Assembly (NCBI GenBank): GCA_902605755.1
Contig: CACLDR010000019.1
Coordinates: 1-37,389 of the forward strand
Source: an uncultured Marinoscillum sp.
GTDB taxonomy: Bacteria > Bacteroidota > Bacteroidia > Cytophagales > Cyclobacteriaceae
Length of the DNA stretch: 37,389 nt
Direction of reading: 5' to 3'
Shown: piece after piece, positions 27,277 to 36,635 of the stretch
Numbering within the stretch: position 1 is the stretch's first letter
Layout: each line of letters starts with the position of its first letter
Translations under genes and position numbers: made by a program
The notes under the pieces: model-generated
Told to the model about the DNA's origin: nothing
The model's input: the letters and a program-made list of their open reading frames with translations, nothing else
Databases searched by the model: none

Positions 27277-30207
27277 TTAAGGAATTAAAGCATCATATAG
27301 AATCGCTATCGGATGTTTGGCAATCCGGCCCGTGCCATCTTTAATTTGGTGTCGACAACTTGTACCTGCCGCTGCGATTTCTACTTCCTTAGGTTGATTC
27401 CTGACCGTAGGAAATAATACTAATTCTCCAATTTTCATTGAGAGCGCATAGTGCTCCTTTTCATATCCAAATGATCCGGCCATTCCGCAGCAACCAGAGG
27501 GGATCATGTGCACAGTATGACCCGAGGGAAGATTAAGCATTTTTTTGGTTGAGGTCATAGATGATAAAGATTTCTGATGACAATGGCCATGTACTTTAAT
27601 TAATTTTTTATCCTTATTAAAGCTGCAGGCTTTGATATGTCCTTTATCAATCTCATGGCTAATAAATTCTTCAATTGTCATGACATTTTTAGCTAGTTTT
27701 TTAGCCTTACTTTGAAGTGTTCCTCGAGTCAAAGAGAGGTATTCATCTCTAAATGACAAAATAGTAGAGGGCTCAATACCCACAAGTGGGATCTCTTCAT
27801 TTATGATATTAGAAAATAAAGCAACATTTTTTTCAGCCAACTGCTTGGCTTCCTGAAGCATACCTTTGGACATGAAGCTTCGGCCACTTTCTGGATGATC
27901 TATGCGTTTCACTTGATATCCTAATCGATTTAAAAGGAGTATAGTTTTTTGTCCAATCTCTACATCATTATATTCGGTAAACTCGTCGCAAAATAAGTAT
28001 AAAACTTTTCCAGACCTGTTGGTAAGTGGTTTGAAATTCGTCTTGAGCCATTGCTTGAAAGTTAGGGCTCCGAGTGTAGGCATTGATCTTTCAATTGCAA
28101 ATCCTGCAATAGCTTTTGCAATATTTCCAGAAAGTTTATTGGAAAAAATTAGCCGATATGCCCAAGGAATTTTTGAGGCTAAAGACATTACCATTGTAAA
28201 ATTACCAATGAGTTTGCTTCTTAATGGAATACCTTTATCTTGGTAGTATTGGTATTGCCATTCACCTTTTAATTTGGCCATGTCTACATTTGACGGGCAT
28301 TCCGAACTACAGCCTTTGCAGGAGAGGCATAAATCTAATACCTCCTTTATTTCAGGTCTTGAAAAAGGTTTTACCGTATCTGTTTTGCTTAACATTTCAC
28401 GTAAAATATTAGCACGGGCCCGTGTCGTATCTTTTTCATCTTTAGTAGCTTGATAGCTAGGGCACATGGTTCCTCCCGACAGCTTGGTCTTCCTACAATC
28501 GCCCGATCCGTTACATAATTCTGTAGCCCTTACTATTCCTTGATTTTCACTAAAATCGTATATGGTGTCAAATACAGGGGTTTGCTGATCGGGCTCAAAA
28601 CGTAGATCTTTATCCATTGATGGGGTATTCACGATTTTTCCTGGATTAAATATATTATTTGGGTCCCATATATTTTTAAGTTGCTTACAGAGTTGATAAT
28701 TATGTTCTCCCAGTACTTGAGGAATAAATTCACCTCGAAGTCTTCCGTCGCCATGTTCTCCAGAAAGAGACCCATTATAAGACTTTACTAAAGTGGAAAT
28801 TTCTTCTGCGATTGTTCTAAATTGTTTTTGCCCCTCTTTGGTTTTGAGGTTCAAAATAGGTCTTAGGTGTAATTCGCCCGATCCCGCATGTGCATAATGA
28901 ACGCTATATAAATTATGCTTTGACAAAATTTTGTTAAAGTCAGCGATGTATTGTGGAAGTTTTTGAACCTGAATCGCAGTATCTTCAATTACTGGCACAG
29001 CTTTGGCATCACCCACCATATTTGATAGTAGCCCTAATCCCGCTTTTCGTAATCCCCAAACTTTTGAAATATCTGAGCCTTTGACTATAGGATAGGCATA
29101 TCCGAGGTGAGCTTTTTTTAAATTAGTGATTAGGGCGAGGGTGTTTGCCTCTACTTCTTCCTCTGATTCGGCAATGAGTTCAACGATCAGAATAGCTTTA
29201 GGATCTCCTTTTATAAAAAATCTACTTTGTATATATAGGGTATTTCGTTTTGTTGCCTCAAGGATGTGGTGGTCCATCAATTCACAAGCTGTGGGATTAT
29301 AGTTCAAGGCAATTAAATTGGCTTGAAGGGATTCCTCGATGGTATAGTTGTGAATGCAAATGAGCCGTTTATGATTTGGAGGAATTTTACTCAATTTTAT
29401 TTTGGCAGCTGTAATAAATGCCAAAGTACCTTCGGAACCGGCTATCAAAGTAGCAAAGTTGAACGGTTCTTGACTTTCTTTGTTGAATGGTTTTTGTCGT
29501 AATAATAGGTCAATTGCATAACCTGTATTTCTTCTTGGTATTTTAGGATCGGGATAGCCAGCCAAGATATGTTCTTGATTTTTTTTGTCTGATAACATTT
29601 TCCTAATTTCCAGGTATAATTGCGTATGTAAATCTCCACCAGTATCAAAACCATTACAATGGGCTAAAAATCCATGTTCATCAAGTGGGCCGAAATATGC
29701 TTCACTACCATCAGACAATAAGGTTTTTACTTCGATTAAATGCTCTCTTACGCTACCATAGACTACTGAATTAGCACCACAAGAATTATTACCGATCATG
29801 CCTCCAATCATCGCCCTGTTCGCTGTGGAGGTTTCAGGGGCAAAAAAGAAGCCTAGTTCTGCTAATTTTTTATTGAGGTCATCCCGAACAATGCCGGGTT
29901 CTACCCATGCCCAACCCTCTTTTTCATTTATTTCAATGATTTTATTAAACTTTTTAGAAACATCTACAACGATTCCACCCCCAACCACTTGACCAGCTAA
30001 AGAGGTGCCTGCTGCTCTTGGAATTAAGCTGATCTGCTGTTGTTTTGCAAAGACAATTAATGATTTGATATCTTCAACATTAGCAGGAATAGCTACCCCT
30101 TTAGGGATTTCTCTATACGCAGATGCATCTGTAGCATAAATTCTTCGAGTTGCTTCATCGGTTAGTAGCGTACCGGTTAATTGTTTTTTTAATGTTTCGA
30201 AATCCAT
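27277..30207 (-). CDS. FAD-linked oxidase fused to Fe-S / CCG domain (YdiJ / D-2-hydroxyacid dehydrogenase type)
   Basis: A 976-residue flavin and iron-sulfur dehydrogenase, likely oxidising D-lactate, D-2-hydroxyglutarate or a related 2-hydroxyacid and feeding electrons to the respiratory chain. The N-terminal half is a PCMH-type FAD domain (IPRAAGTSLAGQVVGGG, about 62-78; IGGMIGNNSCGANS) followed by the FAD-oxidase C domain (SGEHGDGRLRGEF). The second half has the Cys-rich CNGSGDCR and CLSCKGCSSECPSN clusters for 4Fe-4S binding, then CCG-type motifs (HGHCHQKSL, PSGCCGMAGSFGYE). The order and length match E. coli YdiJ (about 1018 residues). No signal peptide. It may be co-transcribed with the - strand EEP-family gene upstream, 20 bases away. 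Confidence 0.93.
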   Translation of the reverse strand: MDFETLKKQLTGTLLTDEATRRIYATDASAYREIPKGVAIPANVEDIKSLIVFAKQQQISLIPRAAGTSLAGQVVGGGIVVDVSKKFNKIIEINEKEGWAWVEPGIVRDDLNKKLAELGFFFAPETSTANRAMIGGMIGNNSCGANSVVYGSVREHLIEVKTLLSDGSEAYFGPLDEHGFLAHCNGFDTGGDLHTQLYLEIRKMLSDKKNQEHILAGYPDPKIPRRNTGYAIDLLLRQKPFNKESQEPFNFATLIAGSEGTLAFITAAKIKLSKIPPNHKRLICIHNYTIEESLQANLIALNYNPTACELMDHHILEATKRNTLYIQSRFFIKGDPKAILIVELIAESEEEVEANTLALITNLKKAHLGYAYPIVKGSDISKVWGLRKAGLGLLSNMVGDAKAVPVIEDTAIQVQKLPQYIADFNKILSKHNLYSVHYAHAGSGELHLRPILNLKTKEGQKQFRTIAEEISTLVKSYNGSLSGEHGDGRLRGEFIPQVLGEHNYQLCKQLKNIWDPNNIFNPGKIVNTPSMDKDLRFEPDQQTPVFDTIYDFSENQGIVRATELCNGSGDCRKTKLSGGTMCPSYQATKDEKDTTRARANILREMLSKTDTVKPFSRPEIKEVLDLCLSCKGCSSECPSNVDMAKLKGEWQYQYYQDKGIPLRSKLIGNFTMVMSLASKIPWAYRLIFSNKLSGNIAKAIAGFAIERSMPTLGALTFKQWLKTNFKPLTNRSGKVLYLFCDEFTEYNDVEIGQKTILLLNRLGYQVKRIDHPESGRSFMSKGMLQEAKQLAEKNVALFSNIINEEIPLVGIEPSTILSFRDEYLSLTRGTLQSKAKKLAKNVMTIEEFISHEIDKGHIKACSFNKDKKLIKVHGHCHQKSLSSMTSTKKMLNLPSGHTVHMIPSGCCGMAGSFGYEKEHYALSMKIGELVLFPTVRNQPKEVEIAAAGTSCRHQIKDGTGRIAKHPIAILYDALIP

Positions 30208-30227
30208 TTTTTATTATTTCTCTTCTT

Positions 30228-31064
30228 TTAACTAAAGTATGAGATCACGGGGAAATGATCCGAAGGCCAATGTTGTTCAATTACTTGCGAAATTATAGCA
30301 GTTTTAGTTGGAATGAGTCGCTCATTATGTAAAATAACGTCAACAAGTCGATTTTCTTCGGTTTTAATATTAAATCCATTAAGAGCAGACTTTCCACCAA
30401 AAAAATGGTCTGTGGAATAGTGGCTGTCAAGATATTTTTTCGTGATTAGCTTAATAGGGGACTCTTTTTCAAGATAATTGAAATCACCCATTAAAATCAC
30501 AGGATGATGTTCATTGATCTTTGCGATTTTGGTGAGAATTAATACTGAAGAGGCGATAGCAATTTTACCCACATGATTATAATGAGTATTAAATACCCAA
30601 AATTGATTTTTTTTGGAACTACATTTCGCGTGGGTACATATCCTTGGTAGTGCCGCATCCCAATTTTTTGAGGAAATTTTAATTATTCTTGATAGCCAAA
30701 ATGCACCTATTTGTTTTGATTTTAGATGTTTTTTGCTATAAAAATATTCTTCTTTTTGACCCCCGTCATCATGACATACACCTAAATATTTATGATCCTT
30801 TGTAGTCTTTTTAATGTAGTTAATTTGGTACAAAAGGCTTTCTTGAATGCTTAAGATTTCGGGGAAATAAAATTGGATTTGAACGATCAATATTTTTTTT
30901 CTATTATCCCATTGATTAAGTCCATCATTTATATTACAATGTTGGATATTATGCGTAATTACACAAAAGTCATTTTGGGCGAAAATTTGGAGGTTAATAC
31001 TTTGAAAAAGCAGCCATAAAAAAGTTTTAATCGAGAGATTATTTATCATTATAAAAATTCGCAT
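30228..31064 (-). CDS. Secreted endonuclease/exonuclease/phosphatase (EEP) family hydrolase
   Basis: A 278-residue metal-dependent phosphoesterase-fold protein with a signal peptide (hydrophobic to about residue 29, ending FAQ). The fold's metal and catalytic marks are present: THNI (N for the first strand), PEILSIQES with the metal Glu, NTHYNH, ILMGDFNY with Asp and Asn, and the terminal SDHFPV with the Asp-His pair. The substrate could be nucleic acid, a phospholipid or a sugar phosphate; the secreted form in this phylum is usually unassigned. Starts at 31064 or 31049 (MINNLSIK) are both possible. The protein is unusually rich in Lys, Ile and His relative to its neighbours. A 234-bp intergenic stretch separates it from the divergent acyltransferase. 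Confidence 0.85.
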   Translation of the reverse strand: MRIFIMINNLSIKTFLWLLFQSINLQIFAQNDFCVITHNIQHCNINDGLNQWDNRKKILIVQIQFYFPEILSIQESLLYQINYIKKTTKDHKYLGVCHDDGGQKEEYFYSKKHLKSKQIGAFWLSRIIKISSKNWDAALPRICTHAKCSSKKNQFWVFNTHYNHVGKIAIASSVLILTKIAKINEHHPVILMGDFNYLEKESPIKLITKKYLDSHYSTDHFFGGKSALNGFNIKTEENRLVDVILHNERLIPTKTAIISQVIEQHWPSDHFPVISYFS

Positions 31065-31298
31065 AAACCATCTGCGGGTAATTTAAGTTTAATGCAGAGG
31101 AAACATAATCACTTTAAAAACTATTTTGAAGAAGTAAAAGTTTCAATTTTTTTAAACCATTTTATTAGATGGATATGTTATTTATGGAGGATAAGGTGGA
31201 AAGTTTATATTTTTGTAGCGTAGTTTGCTTGGTTGTATTTGAACTAATCAAAACTTTTCTTTTAATAAATATTGAGGTTTTGAAAATCTAAGAAGAAG

Positions 31299-32363
31299 GT
31301 GAGAGAGAGTTATGGTCAAAAGTTATTCTATCAAATAATTAAATATTATTGTCGCTTTCTTGTCCATTTTTTTTTTAGGAAAGTAGAGATAATTGGGAAA
31401 GAAAATATTCCAGAGAATCTCCCAGTGATCTATTCATCTAATCATCAAAATGCATTTATGGATGCTTTGATTATTGGTGGATTATCTCCAAAAATTACTT
31501 ATTCGGTTACCAGATCAGATGTATTTAAAAAACAATTTCAATGGTTTTTGGATGCTCTTAAGATGATTCCTATTTATCGGATTCGTGATGGATTCAGTCA
31601 ATTAGCCAAAAATGAAGAAACTTTTAGGAAAATAAATAGCTCTCTCCTCCGAGGACACGCATTAACAATATTTTCTGAGGGAAATCATGGTAATGATTTC
31701 TTTTTACGCAATTTATCCAAAGGGAGCTCGAGAATGGCCCTTGAGGCACAAGAAAAAATGGATTATTTAGATATTAAAGTTATACCGGTTGGGCTGAATT
31801 ATTTTCATCATCAAAGGCCTTTCCATAAAATTTCGATCGTTTTTGGTCAACCAATATCGGTAAAGAAGTTTTTACCAATTTATATTGCGCAAAAAGCTAA
31901 TGGGATTAATCAAATGAGGAAAATCATTGATCAAGGAATGCGTAACTGCCTCTTAATTCCTACAGATGGCCCTAATTATCAGTTGCAGCGAAACTTCATT
32001 AACCGAAACAACGAATCTCAATCATTTGAACGATTAAAACGAGGGATAGTATCAGGAGATGGGTTAAAACCTTTGTGCAAGCCCAATAATTTTTTGTATA
32101 TGTTAGGTAAATGTTTAGGCATTTTTAACTTTGGGCCTTTATTGTTATTGCAATTTATTTTATTTGGGATTAAAGATATTGTTTTTTATTGTTCGGTGAA
32201 ATGGGCTTTGGCCATGTTTGCATTTCCTCTTTGGTTTTTATTGGTCTTCGGAGTAAGTTCCCTTTTAGTAAATATTCAATGGGGATTTATTATTGTTTTA
32301 ATGTCTATTTTCATGCTTTATTTGAGGCAATATCTGATTAAAAGGTCTAATATTCCTCACTAA
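31299..32363 (+). CDS. PlsC-family glycerolipid acyltransferase with C-terminal membrane domain
   Basis: Probably a membrane acyltransferase acting on a lysophospholipid or glycerol phosphate. The catalytic NH-x5-D block is N48-H49-QNAFM-D55, with five rather than the usual four residues between His and Asp, as in the related NHPNSLID group. PIYR (91-94) and the FSEG block (125-128) match acyltransferase motifs II and III. The last 90 residues (about 265-345) are strongly hydrophobic, giving two to three membrane segments not found in plain PlsC. The start is a GTG after an AGAAG stretch; no in-frame ATG lies near it. Only two bases separate its stop from that of the convergent next gene. Confidence 0.87.
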   Translation: MRESYGQKLFYQIIKYYCRFLVHFFFRKVEIIGKENIPENLPVIYSSNHQNAFMDALIIGGLSPKITYSVTRSDVFKKQFQWFLDALKMIPIYRIRDGFSQLAKNEETFRKINSSLLRGHALTIFSEGNHGNDFFLRNLSKGSSRMALEAQEKMDYLDIKVIPVGLNYFHHQRPFHKISIVFGQPISVKKFLPIYIAQKANGINQMRKIIDQGMRNCLLIPTDGPNYQLQRNFINRNNESQSFERLKRGIVSGDGLKPLCKPNNFLYMLGKCLGIFNFGPLLLLQFILFGIKDIVFYCSVKWALAMFAFPLWFLLVFGVSSLLVNIQWGFIIVLMSIFMLYLRQYLIKRSNIPH

Positions 32364-32365
32364 GA

Positions 32366-33193
32366 TTAACGACTGTCATAGATGAGTATACCCTTTTTAT
32401 TCCATTCTCTTAAAATTGGAGGAGGTGCACCTTTTTGAAATGGCTCTTTAGGATATTTAATTTCGCGTTTTGATCTTTTGTTTTCATAATACTCCCTCCA
32501 TAATCCTACTTTCTCATTGAACATATATTCACCCGTAGCAGCGACATTACCGTTGGTATGGAAGGCAAAATAAATGCCTTGCCGGTCTCCAAAATGTACT
32601 GGAATTACTTCTCTTAGATTTTCACGTTTGAGGTCATAGAATCTCAACAATGATTGCTGTGTCCAACCTTTCCAGTAGATTTCTTTATCTTGGAGGATAT
32701 CATTTCGATCAAATCTTACCCATCGCATGTGTTTTTTCCCTTTATAATAGAACCCTTCTTCTATGATTTTATCATTTAGTTTTTTAATATATTTTCCATG
32801 AAGTAATCCGATTTTTTGATCCTCTTTAATTTTTTTAGAATTAACGATACGCTTTTTTTTTCGATCGAAATAGTAAAAATCCTGATCGAATGGACTAGGG
32901 CTTTCGAAATCTTTGTCTTTTAAAAAGTAAAATAGCTCAGAAGTGGTATTCCTTCCTCTGGTTTTTTTAACAAACCCTTTCTTTCCTTTGATGCCATAAT
33001 AAATTTTAGGGTTTAGTTTTTTTTTCTTTTTTGTGTTTTGAACAAGATCAGGATCCTCCTCTGCTTTGAGATCTTTAAGTGCGATTGTCAATGGAGTTTC
33101 ATAATCTATTTTAAATAGGTCAATAATGGCTGTTTCCTGTCCCATTAAAGGCGTTAAGATAAGACAACAAAAGAGAATCAGCGGTGACTTCAT
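32366..33193 (-). CDS. Secreted MORN-repeat / YwqK-like protein
   Basis: A 275-residue exported protein: signal peptide MKSPLILFCCLILTPLMGQ, then a very Lys-rich region (KKKKK near residue 57). The C-terminal half shows MORN/YwqK-type repeats: YYKGKKHMRWVRFD, FHTNGNVAATGEYMFNEK followed by VGLWREYYENK, and PILREWNKKGILIYDSR. Such repeats occur in many cell-envelope proteins of this phylum whose function is unknown. No catalytic residues are recognised. It is convergent with the acyltransferase and upstream of nothing obvious. Confidence 0.7.
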   Translation of the reverse strand: MKSPLILFCCLILTPLMGQETAIIDLFKIDYETPLTIALKDLKAEEDPDLVQNTKKKKKLNPKIYYGIKGKKGFVKKTRGRNTTSELFYFLKDKDFESPSPFDQDFYYFDRKKKRIVNSKKIKEDQKIGLLHGKYIKKLNDKIIEEGFYYKGKKHMRWVRFDRNDILQDKEIYWKGWTQQSLLRFYDLKRENLREVIPVHFGDRQGIYFAFHTNGNVAATGEYMFNEKVGLWREYYENKRSKREIKYPKEPFQKGAPPPILREWNKKGILIYDSR

Positions 33194-33310
33194 ATTGTTT
33201 TAACAAATTATTGATGAGATCTGCAAGAACTTTATAACGTAATAGAAAATAATGCTCTTTGAGACAACATGAGGTTTTTTATAATAGCAAGCCATATATT
33301 TTTAATAATA

Positions 33311-35200
33311 TTAATTCGTGACAAGATCGACGCTTCGCTTGATGAAGGCCGTTAGGGACTTGCCTTTCAGCATACCTTGTGAGAGGAGCGCGAGGTCATA
33401 CGATTGTTTGGCTAAATTAATCTTTTTGTCTTTTTTCTTTGCTGCAAGAATTTCTTGAATTATCGTGTGATTTGCATTTACTGCAATGGCGAGATTAACA
33501 GGTAAATCACCAAACATCATGGGACCACCACCACCAGCGGCTTGCATATCCTTCATTCTTCGCATGAACTCAGGAAGGGTTATAGTAACCGGTAAATCGT
33601 CAATAGCCATGGTTTCTACAGTGACGGTATTATTTTTATCGTTTATAGCTGTTTCAAAAATTTCTTTTATGGCTTTTTCTTCTTTATCGGTAAGAACTGA
33701 CGTCTTTGCTTCTCCTTTGTCAATGAGTTTATCAATCACATCGGCATCAACGCGCTTGAAGGTAACTTCGAATTTTTGTTCACAGTGATTAATGAAATGA
33801 CTATCAAGAACTTCATTTAAAATTAAAACATCATAGCCTCTTTTTTGAGCGGCATCAATGTAGCTATGCTGCTGATCCTCATTGGAGGCATATAAAATTA
33901 CTTTTTGCTTGTCTTTATTGACCTGATTGGCGTCAATGGAAGTTTTATATTCTTCAAAAGTGAAAAGTTTAGAGGCCGTATTTTTTAGTAGTACGAAATT
34001 TTTGGCTTTGTCATGAAATTTTTCTTCCGATATCATTCCATATTTTACAAAAATACCAATATCATCCCATTTTGATTCATAACTGGCTCGATCCTCTTTG
34101 AAAAGGTCATTAAGCTTATCAGCAACTTTTTTGGTTATATAGCCATTAATTTTTTTGACATTCCCATCTGCTTGCAGGTAACTTCTAGAAACATTCAAAG
34201 GGATATCAGGGGAATCAATTATACCATGCAGCAGCTGAAGAAATTCAGGAACAACATCTTTAACTTCATCGGTAATAAATACTTGCCTTGAGTAAAGTTG
34301 AATTTTATTTCGTTGAATTTCAAAATCTTTTTTTAGTTTGGGGAAATACAAAATGCCTGTCAAATTAAAGGGGTAATCAACGTTGAGGTGAATCCAAAAT
34401 AATGGCTCCTCACTCATTGGGTACAATTCTTTGTAAAATTTTAGGTAGTCCGCATCCTTCAGTTCATTTGGACTTTTCGTCCAAATAGGTGCTGTATCGT
34501 TGATGATATTGTCTCTCTTAACTGTTTTGTATTTAGGTTTATCTTCCTTGTCTTTACCATCTGGTACGCTTTCCTCTTTAGTGCCAAATCTGATTGGAAT
34601 TGGTAGAAATTTACCATATTTATCTAATACAGCTTGTATTCGTGCATCGTCGAGGAACTCCTCAGAATCCTCAGCAATGTGGAGGGTAACTACTGTACCC
34701 CTGGTTTTCTTCTTTGAGGATTTGATTTCAAATTCTGTTTCTCCGTCACATATCCATTTAGCTGCTTTAGAATTTTCTTTGTAAGAAAGTGTTTCTATTT
34801 CCACCTGTTTTGAGACCATGAAAGCGGAGTAAAATCCAAGTCCAAAATGACCTATTATTTGTTGATCTTCTCCTTTGTCCTTGTATTTCTCCACAAATTC
34901 GGTAGCTCCCGAGAAGGCTATTTGATTAATGTACTTTTTAACTTCTTCCGCAGTCATCCCAATACCACTATCCTTGATCGAGATGGTTTTTTTCTTTTTA
35001 TTTACCTCAATTTCCACTCTTAATTTGCCTACTTCCTTTTTGTATTCACCTAATGTTGCTAAACGCTTAATTTTTTGAGAAGCATCAACGGCATTTGAAA
35101 CTAGTTCTCTTAAAAATATTTCGTGGTCGGAATATAAAAATTTCTTAATGATAGGAAAGATGTTCTCCGTATGTATGGAAATGTTGCCTTTTTCTTGCAT
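33311..35200 (-). CDS. htpG: Chaperone protein HtpG (Hsp90)
   Basis: Cytosolic ATP-dependent Hsp90 chaperone. The N-terminal ATPase domain has the family opening LRELVSNAVDA, IKDSGIGMT (the DxGxG nucleotide motif) and IGHFGLGFYSAFMVS with the lid glycines. The middle domain carries FNLTGILYFPK and the conserved catalytic-loop Arg region PLNVSRSYLQ. The C-terminal dimerisation domain ends at 629 residues, normal for bacterial HtpG. An inverted-repeat cluster and a promoter-like element lie 38-88 bases upstream, so it probably has its own controlled promoter. Confidence 0.98.
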   Translation of the reverse strand: MQEKGNISIHTENIFPIIKKFLYSDHEIFLRELVSNAVDASQKIKRLATLGEYKKEVGKLRVEIEVNKKKKTISIKDSGIGMTAEEVKKYINQIAFSGATEFVEKYKDKGEDQQIIGHFGLGFYSAFMVSKQVEIETLSYKENSKAAKWICDGETEFEIKSSKKKTRGTVVTLHIAEDSEEFLDDARIQAVLDKYGKFLPIPIRFGTKEESVPDGKDKEDKPKYKTVKRDNIINDTAPIWTKSPNELKDADYLKFYKELYPMSEEPLFWIHLNVDYPFNLTGILYFPKLKKDFEIQRNKIQLYSRQVFITDEVKDVVPEFLQLLHGIIDSPDIPLNVSRSYLQADGNVKKINGYITKKVADKLNDLFKEDRASYESKWDDIGIFVKYGMISEEKFHDKAKNFVLLKNTASKLFTFEEYKTSIDANQVNKDKQKVILYASNEDQQHSYIDAAQKRGYDVLILNEVLDSHFINHCEQKFEVTFKRVDADVIDKLIDKGEAKTSVLTDKEEKAIKEIFETAINDKNNTVTVETMAIDDLPVTITLPEFMRRMKDMQAAGGGGPMMFGDLPVNLAIAVNANHTIIQEILAAKKKDKKINLAKQSYDLALLSQGMLKGKSLTAFIKRSVDLVTN

Positions 35201-35237
35201 GGTTATAGACTAATTTTATTAATATATAAACTCGTCT

Positions 35238-35288
35238 CAAATATTATTCCATTACATATGAATGGCAAGTTAATGTGCCAAGTTGGCA
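35238..35288 (-). promoter_or_regulatory. Candidate htpG promoter with overlapping TGCCA half-sites
   Basis: On the - strand, TTG (35268-35266) and AATATTTG (35245-35238), 20 bases apart, resemble the phylum's -33 and -7 boxes, one base off the TAnnTTTG consensus. Overlapping and upstream are three alternating half-sites, written on the + strand as TGGCA (35263-35267), TGCCA (35276-35280) and TGGCA (35284-35288). The last two form the 13-bp palindrome TGCCAAGTTGGCA. The first half-site covers the -33 box. This layout suits a repressor site, but that is inference. Confidence 0.33.
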
Positions 35289-35326
35289 GTATTTATGTCA
35301 GGAAAGTCAATAGCTCTTTTTAAAAA

Positions 35327-35815
35327 TTATCGAATACGATTCATGCTTTTGATTAATTTTTCATCTTTCCGAATAAATCGGTTAGCAGTAAAATTGCAAA
35401 GAAGCGAAGCCAAAGGCAGATAAAAACCGAATAGATAATTCCCTTGCCGCGTGGGCTCAAGAAGAGTCTCTGCTTTAAATACAAAATACATTAATAATCC
35501 AAGGGTCATTCCTATTAATAAACTGTTCAATGATCCCAATTGGATCTGGCGTAAGCGGTTTTTGTATTGAAAAATAGAATAAAGAGAAATCACTGCGGAT
35601 AGGCTACCCAATAAGGCGATATAGAATGTATTTTTAAGGATACTTTGTCGGGATCCAGTTGCGGGATTAAGGACATCATAGGCTAAGTGAAAAGCATCAA
35701 GTAAAGCCTTCTCTGGAGGGTCAATACTTACTTTTTGCCAAAGTGGGAAGAATAACATTAGTCCCATGGCTATGGCAGATATTAATAGGAGGATAGATTG
35801 AATGCGTTGAATCAT
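35327..35815 (-). CDS. DUF4293 family membrane protein
   Basis: A 162-residue inner-membrane protein with four hydrophobic segments (about 7-25, 65-83, 97-114, 126-145). The opening MIQRIQSILLLISAIAMG and the FFPLWQ segment match DUF4293, a family almost confined to Bacteroidota with no known function. Short charged loops (QYKNRLRQIQLGSLNS) separate the helices. It is divergent from truA and lies upstream of htpG on the same strand, 126 bases apart. Confidence 0.85.
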   Translation of the reverse strand: MIQRIQSILLLISAIAMGLMLFFPLWQKVSIDPPEKALLDAFHLAYDVLNPATGSRQSILKNTFYIALLGSLSAVISLYSIFQYKNRLRQIQLGSLNSLLIGMTLGLLMYFVFKAETLLEPTRQGNYLFGFYLPLASLLCNFTANRFIRKDEKLIKSMNRIR

Positions 35816-35886
35816 ATTAATATTATTTTAAGCAAAAGAATACATCCAATTGTACAAAGACAAATAGATTAGCTTTATTTTGCGGT

Positions 35887-36630
35887 ATGCGCTTTTTTTT
35901 AGAGATCAGCTATGATGGGTCAAAGTACCATGGTTGGCAATATCAACCCAATGTGGTTTCTATTCAAGAGATCATTGAAAACGCTCTAGGGAATTTACTA
36001 GGTACAAAGACGCCTATAGTGGGGAGTGGACGTACAGACGCAGGGGTACATGCTTCTTGTCAAATAGCTCATTTTGATGCTAAAAAAATTGACAACGAAA
36101 ATCTCAAATTTAAATTAAATTCTTTTTTACCCCAAGAAATAGCAATTCATAATATTTACCCAGTTACCCGAGAGGCCCATGCTCGGTTTGATGCGATTTC
36201 TAGGAGCTATGTTTATAAAATGCATTTGGATAAGAATCCTTTTAAAGTTGGCATATCTCATTACTTAAGGACTCCGGTATCCTTAAGTAGTATCAAAGAA
36301 GCTTGTAATGTTCTTTTAAATTGTATAGATTTCGAAGCGATGAGTAAAGTAAATACTGATGTTAACCATTTTAACTGCCAAATACTCAAAGCTCAGTGGA
36401 AGGAAGTTGATGGAGGCTATGTATTTTTGATACAATCCAATCGTTTTTTAAGGGGGATGGTGCGAGCATTGGTTGGAACTTTGCTTGAGGTGGGAACAGG
36501 AAAAATGTCCATTGGTCGTTTCAATGAAGTATTAGCAGCAAAGGAGAGAGCTCATGCAGGCGTTTCCGTTCCTGCATCAGGTTTATTTTTATCAAAAGTA
36601 GAATATCCGAAGGATATTTATTTAAATTAA
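35887..36630 (+). CDS. truA: tRNA pseudouridine(38-40) synthase TruA
   Basis: Makes pseudouridine at positions 38-40 of the tRNA anticodon arm. The family opening (LEISYDGSKYHGWQYQPN) is followed by GSGRTDAGVHA with catalytic D51, ARFDAISRSYVYKM in the middle and FLRGMVRALVGTLLEVG near the end. At 247 residues it is a normal TruA. The start at 35887 has no in-frame competitor. The stop is 5 bases before the GTG of the ABC exporter gene, suggesting co-transcription. Confidence 0.97.
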   Translation: MRFFLEISYDGSKYHGWQYQPNVVSIQEIIENALGNLLGTKTPIVGSGRTDAGVHASCQIAHFDAKKIDNENLKFKLNSFLPQEIAIHNIYPVTREAHARFDAISRSYVYKMHLDKNPFKVGISHYLRTPVSLSSIKEACNVLLNCIDFEAMSKVNTDVNHFNCQILKAQWKEVDGGYVFLIQSNRFLRGMVRALVGTLLEVGTGKMSIGRFNEVLAAKERAHAGVSVPASGLFLSKVEYPKDIYLN

Positions 36631-36635
36631 AATTG

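Noticed and set aside
31065-31298. Possible small gene or RNA in the gap between the EEP-family and acyltransferase genes
   Set aside because: No ORF, tRNA-like fold or strong hairpin is visible; only one TATTTTTG element at 31208-31215, without a matching -33 box.
35263-35288. Possible sigma-54 promoter before htpG on the - strand (TGGCAC ... TTGC)
   Set aside because: The GG and GC dinucleotides are 11 bases apart, not the required 10, so the match is probably a side effect of the inverted repeats.
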